Assembly (NCBI GenBank): GCA_037349315.1
Contig: JBAIAC010000035.1
Coordinates: forward strand, 5,966,501-6,030,500
Direction: 5' to 3'
Origin: Chelydra serpentina
Lineage: Eukaryota > Chordata > Testudines > Chelydridae
DNA length: 64,000 nt
The notes beneath the pieces are model-generated. The model saw nothing but the letters and a program-made list of their open reading frames with translations, had not been told where the DNA came from and did not search any database. Positions 1 through 13,600 of the stretch are shown in pieces. Each line of letters begins with the position of its first letter. Positions within the stretch are counted from its first letter, which is position 1. The position numbers and the translations under genes were made by a program.

Positions 1-1208
1 GCTACTAGAAAGTACCAAAAAATAAAGACAGTTTAAAAAAAAAAAAATCTGTAAAAAAAACTATATACAAGTTTAAGAAAATGTGTCACAAGCAAATGGA
101 CACCACTCATTCTGACCCGGACCATGCAGCAGTGAGAAGGAACGGGAGATGCAGTCAGTCCACCCTGGCCCTTAGGATTTCGGACTAAACCCTGAGGGGA
201 GTTCAGAGCACCTGAGCAGACCAATGGACACTACTACTTTTAAATTCTCTGGCTCCAGACGCATGGTGTACATGTGTAAACCTTCAGTAGAATACAACAG
301 AGACCATCCCTTGAAGAACTGTACATATGAAAGAATATTGCTGCAGTAAACGTGAACTCTCAGTTGTAAGCAAGTTGTTAGTTTGTGTAGGAGAAATATG
401 CAAATACAGCAGGTTAAGTGCATGTGCAGCAAGGTGGAGAGATGAGGTGCTACCATTCTCCAAGTCCAGGGCTTGGAGTAGTCCAAACCTCACTGCTTAT
501 TAAAATGGAATGAGACCGTAGGCTTTGGCTATTAAAAAGAAGAATCAGTCAACAAGGTTGGAACATCTTAAATGCACACCACAAAGAACATCAGTATTTT
601 TAACAGATTTCCAGAGATACCGAATCCTTGGATTCAGTATATTAGCTAGCTTTAAACTAACAATTTACACAAAGATTTTACTTTTACCATCTTAAAAAGA
701 TCAATTTACAGACTTCATTGCTAAAAGCTGTGAATCCTAAACATTTAAATGACGGCAACATTTAAACCAGAGCTGGCAGATATCATGGGCTGCCTATGCC
801 CAGCAGTTAGAGCATAAATAAAATGAGTGTTTTATTTATAATAAAAAAACCCCACAAGACAAGACTAGTTTACTTTCACGATCCAGTGCTAAATATGGTT
901 AAACAAATCCAAGGCATTTGGGCCCATCATAGCTACTGGCTTCATTCTGACACTACATTTACTACCTCTTCTAATCAGACTGTGGGCCTATAATAAATCC
1001 CATCTGGCATTCAGCTCCAATAGCTACCCCTTTCTCCAGGTGTTCTGTAGAACCTGCTGAAGGCACCATGGCCCTTGGCTTGGTTGTTAGAGTAGCCATT
1101 AAGCAAGGCTGCAGCTCCCCTTCACCTTGATACTGAAATCCCAGAGATAAAAGCCTTTAGCTTTTTTTTAGCCAATTAGACAAAGAAAGCTGTAGAGATT
1201 TAAGTTTC
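1..1208. other. No gene recognised; possible continuation of CANX 3' UTR or downstream flank
   Basis: AT-rich sequence with A-runs near 34-48 and 52-60. Only short accidental ORFs are present and no familiar protein motif was found. A minus-strand AATAAA at 831-836 could serve as a distal CANX polyadenylation signal. Confidence 0.4.
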
Positions 1209-4200
1209 TTTATTAATCAGAGTAAACTTACATTTATAACTTATCCAATATATTTATATATGCATACTGCATCTACAATTATCCTTTTTCAAACAAACAG
1301 ACAGGACTTTTCTGTGAGAGAAGTCACAGTTCTCATTCAGCAACACTTGAGGATTTTGCTTTTGAAACCATTTATGGAGGCAATACTGGCATTTAGAGAT
1401 AAGTGCATATGGGGATGGCAGAGAAACTGGTCACTAGCACCATGTTTGCTGCCACAGGTTGAGTGGAGCCATATGTAGAGGAGATAAAACTTGTTTACCA
1501 GTCATGAATATTTGTAAGAATACCCTCTCCATCCCAGAGATCCAAATCTTAGACGTTGTCAAATACATTTTAAAATCCACATTCTCAAGTTCTGGATAAC
1601 CAAACACTCTCAAAGGCCAGTTTACATCCCCACTTAGCAAACTTACTGTTATTTTCTTAGTAAGATGTGTTTCCTTTACCTCCTTTCACTGATCACAATT
1701 CCAAGGCAACTATTTTTCAGTATTTCAAAATACTCTTTACTATTTCAGATATTAAAAATGCCCAGTGAACAGTCTGACACTCAAATCTAAAGTAGAGTCT
1801 TTAGGCTCTATAGAACCAGTTATCTAACACAACATTTCTTCATTAAAAAGGAGAGAGAATTCAGGTTTTGCTATATAAAGACCAAAAAGACCACCCTTTG
1901 CAAGAGGTCCATTTACCACTGCACTTATGTGCAGTCAAACTGCCTTCCACTTACTAAAAGTACTTGGAAAGAAGTCTGTATTTTAAGAGTCACTAACTGT
2001 TCAAGTCACAGGTGGGAGACAACTGGAGCTTCAGGTATTCAGAAAATACTGTTAGCCTTAATAAATATATTCTCTTTTTACCTGGAAGTTGATACCTAAC
2101 AGTGACAACCCTTTTAACGAAACTGGCATCATATCCTTTTATCTATTCAAAAGAGGCTTGCAGTTTAACACTGGAGGCAAAGTTAGATGCCATGACAAAA
2201 ATCTTAAAAACTGAAGTTTTTCTATCCATTGTGGAGATTCACCATTTAATGTAGTGACTACTCAAATTTTACACTATGGTACCAAAGAAAACCATCACAT
2301 GCAAACAGGAGCCTTTCAAAGAGGTCCAGTAGAAGCAGAAAGATTTGTACATTCAGCTTTAATGCAATACCATTTAATAGCTGATGTCTGAAAAGCGTTT
2401 CAAAATTTCACCTCTAGTAGTATTTTGGAAGAGAGTGCATGTGTATAGGAGAAAGGTACTGGAAATTAAGGCAGTTTGTACATGAAGATAAAAACAGCAT
2501 TAACTGAAGTGCATTAAAATAGGTTTGTAAATTGTGCCCGAGATGGTAGCTGACCACCAGAGGCCATATATGAATTGGCAAACTTATCTACACCTATTTT
2601 TACCTGGGAGGGACTAAGTCATGAATAGTACCGCTCCTCTATAAAAGCTATCTTGAGAGCCAAGAAGAATTAAATTAAAAGCAGTGCCTATAAAACATGA
2701 CAGCTTCCAACAGCAAGGCAGAAGCTATTTTGGAGAGGGTAAGATGCAGTGTTTAAAAAGTGTTTGAAGAGATGTCCGAATTCTAGAAGTAAATCATTCT
2801 ATACAGAAGTCTAAACTTACCATGTTCTATTTGCACACTACAGAGCAGTCAAGCAATCATGCTATGCATTTACGGTCACTTTTTTTTTTTTTTTTTTTTA
2901 AATACCAAAGACCAACAACTCTCCTTGGTTAAGGACAGGCAGCCAGAAAGTTTGTTTTTGAATGTTAGACATTGGTAAGATAGTTTTAAAAAATTGGGGT
3001 AATGTTTTTTTCTAGCATTGTTCGTTACCTTCTTCCCTACCCTAAACAAAAATACAAATGGAACATGGGAGTGTTTCTATTCAGTGCAAGGAGAGCAATT
3101 TAGGACATTTAAAGTTATTTTGAACAAAGAGGGCAAAAAGCTAGTCTATGTAGACATTAACCTTCCCTCTCCAATACATTTTGGTACACTAATGAAAGCA
3201 TCAGAGTTTACTCTTAGAGGTATGCTCTGGTGGTGGTCATTTGCATTCCACAAAGAAACAAACAACTTTAGAACAACAGTATAGTATACTAGACATGACA
3301 TTTTTTTAAAAAAAAATTTATTTAGCTGGATTTGGAACCCCCTATTATTCACAATATAATTTAGAATGCAACTGTTACATGAAGAGCAGACGAAAGACTC
3401 AAATGGTTACACATACCAGGTAGGTTATTCCACATGCTCCTTCCCCATCTAAAAATACTGACATCTTTGCTTCTGATATGAGTCTTTAGGTCAACTTGTC
3501 TATTCTTTTCCCACCTCCCTGTCTCTGTGCAGGAGTTTACATACAGTGGCAACAATAAGGAGATTAGGGACACTGTCGTATCCAGTGTTTGGACCCTGGA
3601 AAGAAGTAGGTGTAGCTTAAAAAACAAAAGCACCCCCTTGCCCCACCAAAAAAAAAAAAAAAAAAAAAGCCATCTGTAAAAGTTTGATAGTGAGCCAAGC
3701 ATAAAGTAATTTTCAGCAATGGAAGCCAAACTACACTCTGAAGAAGCTGCATAGTAGCAGAGAAAGCTAGGGCCAGAGAAAAGGAAAAGTTTGTTTTTCT
3801 TTTGTTTTTTAAACCCAAACAGCCACTGCCCTATTGAGAAGAGCTCAAGAACTAAATAAATCAGACATCCGGCCTCTGAGAGTCTTGCAAGACTAAGTAC
3901 CATAATAAAACCTACCCCCACTACCTTAGGCCAATTGTGAACACTTAATTGGGCAACAGCCATGGGCAACACACTTATTTCATGGCCTAACTATGCTTCT
4001 CCCTCAACAAGAAATGAGAGGGCTTTCTTGGGAATATTAACACATCTTAGTTATATAGTTTCTTTACATGGACTTTAACTTCCTTCACACCCTCAATTTC
4101 CTTATTTGAGAGGGTTTAAAAAAAAACCAACCATCATGTTAGTTGTCAGTGGCTACACTGATGACCGAATTTAAGGGATATACAGGCATTGCCAGGAATT

Positions 4201-4598
4201 TCCATGTTTATAAAAAAAATAAAGTTATAAAAACTGCATTTCATCAACTAGCATTTTTCTAGATTTGTTATTTTTCATTGATCGATTAATACATTAAATT
4301 AAGCTAAGGTTGAGAGACTGGCAAAGTTCTACCAATCTATTTAAAAACAAAAATAAAAGGTTAGTTTTGTTACATTCCAAAATCCACAACTCATTATATT
4401 AAATGCATCTTTCTACAGGAATGATGTTCTTTTTAAACAGATGATTGCAAATATTTTACTGCTAGACACTCAGTTACATTGGATAGTGTGACTGGAACCT
4501 GCGGATGGTGAAGTCTTGAGGTTTGTCTGAGTTTCAACATGTATCCAAGGTCCTCTCCCAGAACCATGTTGGGGAAAAAATAATCATAGATGAAGTTC
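1209..4598 (-). other. CANX: CANX 3' untranslated region, left end uncertain
   Basis: Sequence directly after the stop codon resembles my recollection of the human CANX 3' UTR (a TAAGAACTT block, then GAGAGG-ACCTTGGATAC and CTCAGACAAAC). No coding frame of interest follows. Minus-strand AATAAA motifs lie at about 3314, at 1209-1214 and at 831-836, so the cleavage site cannot be fixed by eye. A T-run at 2880-2900 and an A-run at 3648-3668 (plus strand) fall within it. I drew the end at the 1209 signal; the true UTR may be shorter or reach past it. Confidence 0.55.
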
Positions 4599-4637
4599 TT
4601 ATGATTTTTTCAATCTATTCATGCTTTCTTCCTCCTG
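4599..4637 (-). CDS. CANX: CANX exon 15, terminal coding part
   Basis: The acceptor is ...TAATACAG at 4638 or, three bases on, the second CAG of a tandem CAGCAG. In the phase dictated by exon 14 the exon reads [12 protein letters not shown] and then TAA at 4601-4599. The EEE..MNR part aligns with EEDEILNR of mammalian calnexin. The following SPRNRKPRRE-encoding stretch appears deleted (about 29 nt against my recollection of human), and the 3' UTR homology resumes immediately. Confidence 0.75.
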   Translation of the reverse strand, partial: QEEESMNRLKKS

Positions 4638-7600
4638 CTGTATTAAAAGAAAGTGAAAGTGTATAAAAAAAAAAGTCTGGTCTTCTCTTCTGAATTTGCT
4701 ATTAAGGTTAGGAAATACTCTACAACTGTTAATTTGTAGATTAGCTACAAACTACTGCAATACTACATTGGAAATAGAATGAACTTTTCACAAAAACAAC
4801 AATTAGCAAAGCTTCCACTTGGTTTTTTTCCCCTGTAACTGCTGACATACTAACCCACTTTTCAGGGCTTATGCACAGTATTTACTCTGAAGTTTAGATG
4901 AACTGTGATCTTTTGTTTTCACAATGAAAGTTCTCTTTAAAATTTGGTTCTTATACTGTGATGCATTCTAAGAGGAAAATGCTTTGCTACCATGAATGCA
5001 CACACTCCAAATTCCCTATAACTACAGCAGAAAGTTTGTGTCCTCATTTCTTGGCTTACTGGTTTTATGCTCGGACACTTGTCTTTTACTGTGATTGTGT
5101 CAACCACAATTTCTTGTTCTCTCTACAGGGCAGCTACTTACTAGCAGACTTCCAATTTCTGCAGGCTGCTGACATTATTTCAGCCCACCTCTTTGCAATA
5201 ATAAAGGATAAGTTACACTATTCTACAGATGAGCTATTTGGGTACCAATGTAGCTTTTAGTCCGCTATTAAATAAAACTACTTCAAAAATCCATTACAGC
5301 AGTAAGAATCCTTGCTGGTTACCGGAGTAGAGCAGCAAGATGGTTGAGGGCCAGATTTTCCAGAGTGTTCAATGGAGTTAACTACTTCCACTGACTTCAG
5401 TGGGAGTCTTACCATAGATTTGGTACACACCACACCTACCGTATGGTAGCAGTCAGGCCAATATGGAGTGCTTTTGAAAAAGCCACACAAACACACTGTA
5501 TAGAAAGGCTCAACTATTCTTTCACCTCTAAAAAAGGTCCCTCCCAAAACAAGAATGAAGCATATTGATACGGTAGTGCTTTGCTGCTTCCCTGTATAAA
5601 TTGGAGAATTTCATTCCACATACACACGCTAGTCCAGGGATTCTCAAACTGGGGGTCAGGACCCCTCAGGGGGTCACGAGGTTATTACATAGGGGGTCGC
5701 AAGCTGTCAGCCTCCACCCCAAATCCCGCTTTGCCTCCAGCATTTATAATGGTGTTAAATATATTAAAAAAAAAGTGTTTTTCATTTATAAAAGAGGGTC
5801 ACACTCAGAGGCTTGCTATGTGAAAGGGGTCACCAGTACAAAAAAGTTTGAGAACCACTGGGCTAGTCATTCTGGTACCATTCGAAATTGCAAAAAGTTT
5901 ATATAAGATTTAAGGACCAATACTGGATCATCTGTAGTAGTGGCACTGGGATGGACAAGATTACTGGATTTTGTATTAGCCAAATCATGAACACCTCAGA
6001 AAACTGCACCCCAGGAGTATTGGAGCCCTCTGCCTAATAGAGCCCACCTCCTGAACCTGCTCCTTCAGTTCCCCATGGCAGGTTCTATCTGGCAGAAGAA
6101 GTCAACGTTCCCAGGCTGAAGGGTTGGGAGACGTACAGATTGTGTCAGTACTCCTTGGGTGCACCTTCTGGCTCCTCGCTTGCCGAGTACCCATGGCCTT
6201 CCCAGAAGAGGAGGGTAACTAACTAACTGTCAGTTGATAGCTGTGGCAGTGGATGAATGAGATGGGCAGGGAGCCTGGCCCCTGCAGTGAGGTCACCCAC
6301 CCAGAGAATTAACTGCTTAACCTGTCAGACAAAGCCCCCTTCCCTTCATCACAGCCCCATCAGGTCCTTGCTCCAATAATCTCATCATGCTGCTCTTGTG
6401 GGGGGCATTCCCCCCCCCCCCCCCCAGTTTGGGAAACAGATATATGCAAGTATAAGAACTTTACAAGTTTACCTATGTTCTCATATCCTGCCCATCATTG
6501 TAGTAGTGCAGTGACTCTAGGCAAGTGTCCCCTCTTTTAGCTTCTCCAATATTTCACGCATCATAGCCCATTAGAACCTATTTTACTATAGAAACTAGTA
6601 TAGACCAGGACACTGGGGTTATCCCCTTTCCTCTGTTTTCATATCTTTAGTCTCAAGTTCTTATATGAGCACCGCCTCAACTTGCAAAGTATCAGTCAGA
6701 ATTTTTTAACCACCATGGACTAAGCTCAACTATATTTTTGTCACATGCCAGTGGAGTTGGATCGTGTGTTTTAAAAGTTGCCTCACTTTTTTTAAGCCAT
6801 GTAATCATTAAATACCACTAGTGGACTACCTGCATGATCATCACTTCTGCTCAGAGCATCAAAATGTTGCTTTTACCTCCAATGTGGGTTTTCCATCTTC
6901 TTCCTCTTCCTCCTCATCCTCTTCCTCCTCTTGACTAGCACTTCCAACATCAGCATCACTCTTTTGCTTCTCTTCTAACCAAACAAAATCAAGAATTAAA
7001 TTCATTTATGTTCTGTTTTCTAAGGAGAAATGGTTCACCTTAAGTTCTCCACTGGCTTCAGTCTAGGTCTACCAATACTACTGTCCTCACTTTCTACATG
7101 AAAGAGTAAACCAATTCCAGGTTCCCACCCCATTTCAAGAAGCCTCCATTATGCTTACCCAGCTTGTCTTCATTTGATTCCGCTTCCTCCTCCTCCTCTT
7201 CCTCCTCTTCATCTGCCTTGTCTTTTTCCTCCTCTTTCTCCTCAGTCACATCAGGTTGAGGAGCATCAGTCTTTTTGTACTCTGCAGCGCTTGGCTGTTT
7301 CTAGAATTTGTCAGAAGAGTCCCACAATAAACAACTGCCCATTTTCAGGTTCTTGCAGAACCCCATTTTGACCTATTTCTAGATATTTCAGAAGGAAATT
7401 CATACCTTTCCAGAACAGCAGAAGAGGACAACAAGGAACACAGGTAGAGCCACAGTTAGGATGTACACTACCCACAGCCAGGGACGCTCTTCAGCAGCTG
7501 CCATCATCTGGCCCACAACACCAGGCTAGAAGATAAATTTAATCCTGAAGGCTTGTGTATTTAGCTCTTACTCCTGTACACAGCAAGTTTTATGGTACCC

Positions 7601-10600
7601 ATGGGGACTGGTAACTGTCTCCAGTCATACCAAGTAGGGACAGCCTCATAATATATATATAAACTAATTCTGTATTGCAGAAGCTAATTATTTGCTTTAT
7701 TGTAGCACCTAGGAGCCCTAAATCATGAAACAGAACAATACTGTGCTTGGCACTGTTCAAACAAATGGTCCCTGCCCCAAGCTTAGTCTTCTATGAATGA
7801 TTTTAGTCTTCTGAAGTCAGAATAGTATGTAGAACAATATTTGCACAATCTAAAATAAATATTATAAACATGCAACAGTAGGCTATGAGGATGGGCATCT
7901 GTCATGGCCAAGATGTAAAAGTTATGCTTCAAATAGTAAAAAGTCACAAAGAAGTCTGGCGTTCGATGAAGGCCGCCATCCCTCTTCCCCCACAAAAAAC
8001 TTAAAAAAAAAAGTTACTAAAATACATTACATTTGAAAAGGAAAAATCCTAAGAGATACTTATGCAGCCTGGTTTTGGTAGAGAAGATTATATCCTTCAA
8101 CTTGAACGCTTATATCTGTTCATGTTTGAAAAACAAAAAAAGTTCTCTTTAAACAAGGACTAGCAGCATAGTTTTTTGTAAGAGTGAAAGCTAAAGGAGC
8201 TTGAAGCTCTTCTAGACAAGTAACAGATACCATTTTTTATTGTTAGAAGTATATAAAAATAAACTTTTGCTCCTCACCTCAGCAGCACCATCAGCTGCCT
8301 TTTTTAGACCCCAACCATCATTGGCCCAATCTTCTGCCACGACTCGGTCTGAACAGATGACAAAGTTGTCAAAGAAGATGTCAGAGGTCATTGACCATAG
8401 TTCAAGGCCCACAGCAGTGAAGGGAGTCATTCTGAAAGGTTCTACATCTTCAAAGAAATCTGGGTTTGGGATCTTCCTGGGCTTCCAGATTCCCTGGAGA
8501 AGGCAAAGAAAACTCAGCATCATGCACCACACAAAATTTGTTTTTCTATTTGGGTTGGAAAACTTGGGGGGGGAAAGAAAGTTTTTTGTTTCCCCACAAC
8601 AGTACCAACATAAAAGTTGCATTATTGATTACAATGGACAGTCACTCAGTTTAGGTAAATATTTATTATGTAGAGAGTTTACAAACCAACTACAATATTG
8701 GAAAAATATTTAGAAAAGCTTCTCCCCCACTACATCCCCATTTAAACATTCCCCTGCTGCAGCAGCTTTGGGCTTCATTTTTTGGCTTTCATGGGCAAGT
8801 TGTGACTTTTATTTGTTTATTAAGGGGAATACAAAGTTGAACCTGTCCCCTTAGAGTGCACAAGGATTGAGGTTATGTGATTTGCATTCCTGGATATGCC
8901 ACCACTTTACTGAGACTGAGAAGTCTCTTGTCTTTCTGTATTGCTTAGTAAACTGGTATACCCTAAGAGGGAGAAGTGTTCTGATTCTGGCCAGCAAGTT
9001 ACCTAGAAGCATGAGACCTACCTGGTAGTTGGGGTTATCAATCATAGGAGGCTTCCATTTGCCTTTGTAGTTGGGATTGTCAATCATAGGTCGTTGCCAG
9101 GTACCACAGCCAGGGGCTGACTCACACTTGGGATTTGCAATCTGAGGTGCCTCCCACTCTCCATCCATATCCTCATCCCTGGAAAAGCAAACTCATTAGG
9201 GGAAAGAGTTTGTTCTAGGTCAAAAAAACAGAAAGAAAAAGGCCGAGGGGGGGAGGGGGGAGAAGAAGGGGCTGCCTCCTTACCACTTCTACATTGTAAA
9301 ATGGGGGTGATACTTTACAAAGTAAAGTGGTAAAGAGTTCTATGGATGGAAAGCACTGTAAGGGCTAAGCATTAGTCGTATGTTTTAAAGTTATTGGTAT
9401 TATAACCACACCTAAGAGCCTCAGTCATGGACCAGGATACCATTTGCCAGAACAAAAAGATGATCCTGCCCCAAAGAGACCACAGAAGGATACAGACGGA
9501 GCACAAGGAAACTAGACACTGGCTTTATGTTCTGTTCTTGCTACTCAGACCTGTGTCTTACTCCAGCACAAACATAATTAGCAATTGTGCTAATTATGAC
9601 ACTCTGCACCCCATATTCACCATAGTGATAATTATGATGTATCTTGTACAAAATATGTCATGTGAGGTGTCAATGGAAAAAAGTTACGGTTTGCAGAATA
9701 CGATTATCCTATTTGTATGCATGTATCATTTTTGTATCTGGAGTTATGAATATTGACTATGCATCTGTATTTCAAATGTGCTTGCTCCTGGATAACTCCC
9801 ACAAGTTAGTTTACATTCAGTCTAGCCAGCATATTGGGAGTGGACTATTCAAAGTAATGACCCATTGATGAACACAATGGGCCATGGAAAAAGCTTATCC
9901 TCACTTGATGGGCTTTCCTGTGGATGCTTCAGCCAGTATATGAGTAATGGCTGCTATGACTCATCGAAGCATGTAAGGGCATGTGACTAAATCATGTGAT
10001 TCTGGACTCCATCTTGTGCCTGTACTTTTCCACAAACTGTGCAGGGGAATTTGCTTGGAAATTGGAACAAAAGTTCCCCCTTTTATAGCTTCTTCCACGT
10101 GGAGGGAAGTGACATCACCACTGGGCCTCACTCCCCCTATAACTCAACACCTGGAAACACATTAGGAACAAAAACTGAACTGGGGAAGGTGTTCCCAGGC
10201 AGGAAAGAAGGAATCCCAGCCTATGTATGAAAGATCTGCAAACTGCTTGTACCATCAGAGTGAGATACTGCTTGATTCAAATCCATTGTGATTTTGTTTA
10301 TTTTTTTAGGTAACCAACTTTGATCTGTACGCTATTACTTATAATCACTTAAAATCTTTCTGTAGTTAATAAATCTGTTTTATATTTGTATCTAAAACAG
10401 CGTGTTTGAAGTGCAAAAAGGGAAATCTGCTCAAGAGCAGGGGCTGGTGCATTGTCCTCTCCACATTAAGAGAGCGGCAGACTGGGAAATAAACTTACAC
10501 TGGTCGGGCTTTTGACCAGAGCAAGACGGTACAGCTCTGGGGTCCTAGGCTGAGGAGGGGGATTGGCTGGAGCCTCTATTGTTAAGCTCATGAGTGGCTA

Positions 10601-13600
10601 GGAAAAGCATTCATGTAACTGCAGCTGGGGGTGTCCCTGTCTATGAATGTTTGTATAAGTGCAGGATCTGGAGGGGTTTGCAGCTTGTTTCAGCATCACA
10701 GCAAGTGAGGGAGCCCAGGATAGTGAGACAGAGGGCTCAGTGGTACCCCAGTTCCAGGATGCACCCCAAGGAAGTCCATCACAGCAACACCTTCCCCTAT
10801 CAGTTTATGTCTGGTCCATGGTACCTCAAGTGCCCCATTATACTCCTGAAACCCAGTCAGTGCCTTTGAGTCACAAAGTGAGTATCTGATAAACTGATGC
10901 ACAGCAATTACTGCTTTCATACAAGATGGACAAATGGAAGCCTAGTGACAGCATACCAGTCCTCTGGTTTCTCTGCATCAGGATCGGCTACATATTCTGG
11001 CTCATCATCCAGCCAACCTTCTGGCTTCACAGCATCATCATCTGGAATCTTTGCAGGAGCATCCTCATCCCTTGGGAAAGAGATATCAACCTTGTATTAT
11101 ATATTCCCACCAAAAAGATTTGGTAAAAAAACCCATAAGGCTTAAGACACTGTTGCACTAGATACAGATCCTCATCTAGACTGATTCTTAAGACAATGAG
11201 TATATGAACAGGACTACCAACTGATCAAGCAATTATGTTTTGAATATGAAAAGGCTAGGTAATAACTGTTGGGAGTTTTTTTGCTACCCCACCATGCTAG
11301 TCAGATGAAGTTCCTATTCCTTTATCTGTCTCAGTGCACACTCCTCCCAACACAATGGAGAGAAGTGGTAACATTTCATGTATCCTCAGAAAGAAGCAGC
11401 CCAGGGAAAGCACGTTAATGAGCAAATGTGTGATGTACCGTACCCAGTAAAAATGTGTTCTCTCTCAGGACCTAATTCTATTACCCCTGAACTTCTAATT
11501 ATTTACCATGTGTCTTTAGCGTTCCCTTGTCAATTTGACTAATCAAAATTCAACCCTGTTGATTTAGCATTTTATGACTATCAAGAACAGAAGACAACAT
11601 ATCCATAACTGATCTGGAAAAGAAGGTAACAGTGAAGTGGCAAAGTTTGCAGATGATACAAAGTTACTAAGAGAGTTCAAAGCTAACTGCAAAGAGTTAC
11701 AACAGGATCTCACAAAACGGGGTGACTGACCAACAAAATAGCACATTGAATTTAATATTAAGTCCATAACAATCCCAACTATACACACAAAATGATGGGG
11801 TCTAAATTAGCTGTTACCACTGAAGAAAGATTTTTGGAGTCATCATGGATGTTTTCAGAAAACATCTGTTCAATGTGCAGCAGCAGTCAAAAAAGGCTAA
11901 CAATGTTAGGAACCACTAGGAAAGGGATAGATAAAACAGAAATCATAATACCACTATATAAATCCATGGTACGCCCACATCTTGAATACAGAAAAGGGCA
12001 ACAAAAATGATCGGTATGGAACAGCTTCCATATAAGGAGAGATGTAAAAAGCTGGAACTGTTCATCTTAGAAAAGAGAGGATAGAAGTCTATAAAATCAT
12101 GAATGGGGTGGAGAAAGTAATAAGGAAGTATTATTTATCCCTTCCCAAACACAAGAACCAGGGGTCACCAAATGAAATTCACAGGCAGCAGATTAATTAC
12201 ATAAGTACTTTACATAAGCAAAGACAAGAACATAAGTACTTCTTCACAACACGCACCAAACCTGTGGAACTAGTTGCCAGGGGATGTTGTGAAGGCCAAA
12301 AGCATAACTGGGTTCAAAAAGGAATTAGATAAATTCATGGAGGATAGGTCCATCTATGGCTATCAGCCAAGATAGTCAGGGATGCAACCCCATGCTCTGG
12401 GTGTCCCTAAACCTCTAACTGCCAGTAGATGGATCTCTAAATGCAACGAACATAACATGGCAGTTATTGAAAGCATCTGGCACTGGCCATGGTCAGAAGA
12501 CAGGATTCTAGGCTAGATGGACCTTTGGCCTGACCCCATATAGCCACTCATGTTCATAACTGTCAGTCTCTCAATGGCTATCTGGATTGAAGGTGTCAGA
12601 TTTCAAACTGGCCATTTGACCCCATCACAAGAGCTTTTTTGACAAAATAAACTCCAGGCATTCATTATTTTAAGTGGTCCAGCACTTGATCCCATGCTTG
12701 ATCAGACATCAAATGAAGCACATCTATGTGTAAGCCAGGAACTTCATGTAAATGCTACCTGGCTTGCCAATGTTAATTAGTGCTGAACTTCATTCTGACA
12801 CTCATTCAAGTGCAAAGGCATGGAAACACAATCTGCAGTCTAGCACCAGTCAGATGCTATGGTTAGGCTTGGAATAATTCAGTTTTTACAGGTAAAATAT
12901 CTAAATAAACATCAATTTTACCATGTACACAAACTGACAAAATATTTAAATCAAAATGTACAGACAAAGAAAAATGTGCTTCAGAACTAAGTAAATAGCC
13001 ATAAATTAAACTGTATTTTGACATGTTGACAATGTGTTTAAACAGTTAAAGCATTAACTTTTTGAATCTCAAGGTCTACTCATTAAATTGTCTGACCCCC
13101 ATAATTTCCACAAAACTATGAAAACTGAAATAAAAATTAAAAAAGCTTTACAATAATTATCCTCCCAAATTATAAAAAAGATGAAAAATTGAATTGTGCC
13201 AAGCTTAGCTATAGTTTAAAGAGAGATAAATAGCTTAACACCCAAATCAAATAGCTTAACACCCATGGTGCATGTCCAATGTTAGATTGGTCAACACTAG
13301 CCAATTAACTTGGAGTACAGGGGACTAAAAAATAAAAATAAAATGGACAAATGACTAGCTAAGAACTGTTTTAGACCAGCACTAGGTTATCTAGCAATAG
13401 CTTTCCCCAATTCCACCACCCAAGCTACTCACCAATCCTCTGGTTTAACAGCATCTGGGTCTGGGATCTTGGGTCTCTCATCCCAGTCCTCTGGTTTCTG
13501 GTCATCTGGGTCCTCAATCTCTCGGGGTGGGTTCACAGCAGGAGTCACATCATTTAGGAGATTCCCACTATTCACCACAGTCTGATCAACCAGGATTTCA

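Noticed and set aside
3361..3972. 203-codon minus-strand ORF
   Set aside because: It lies in the CANX 3' UTR and includes a phenylalanine run from a poly-A tract (plus strand). It has no family resemblance and no splice or start context.
4640..6876. A hidden exon encoding DEILNRSPRNRKPRRE
   Set aside because: Searched by eye on the minus strand for the coding pattern with flanking AG/GT and not found. The known 3' UTR follows the 4599-4637 exon instead.
11792..12332. Candidate host gene with MVRPHLEY motif
   Set aside because: This is the disabled tail of a CR1 reverse-transcriptase frame, not a host gene.
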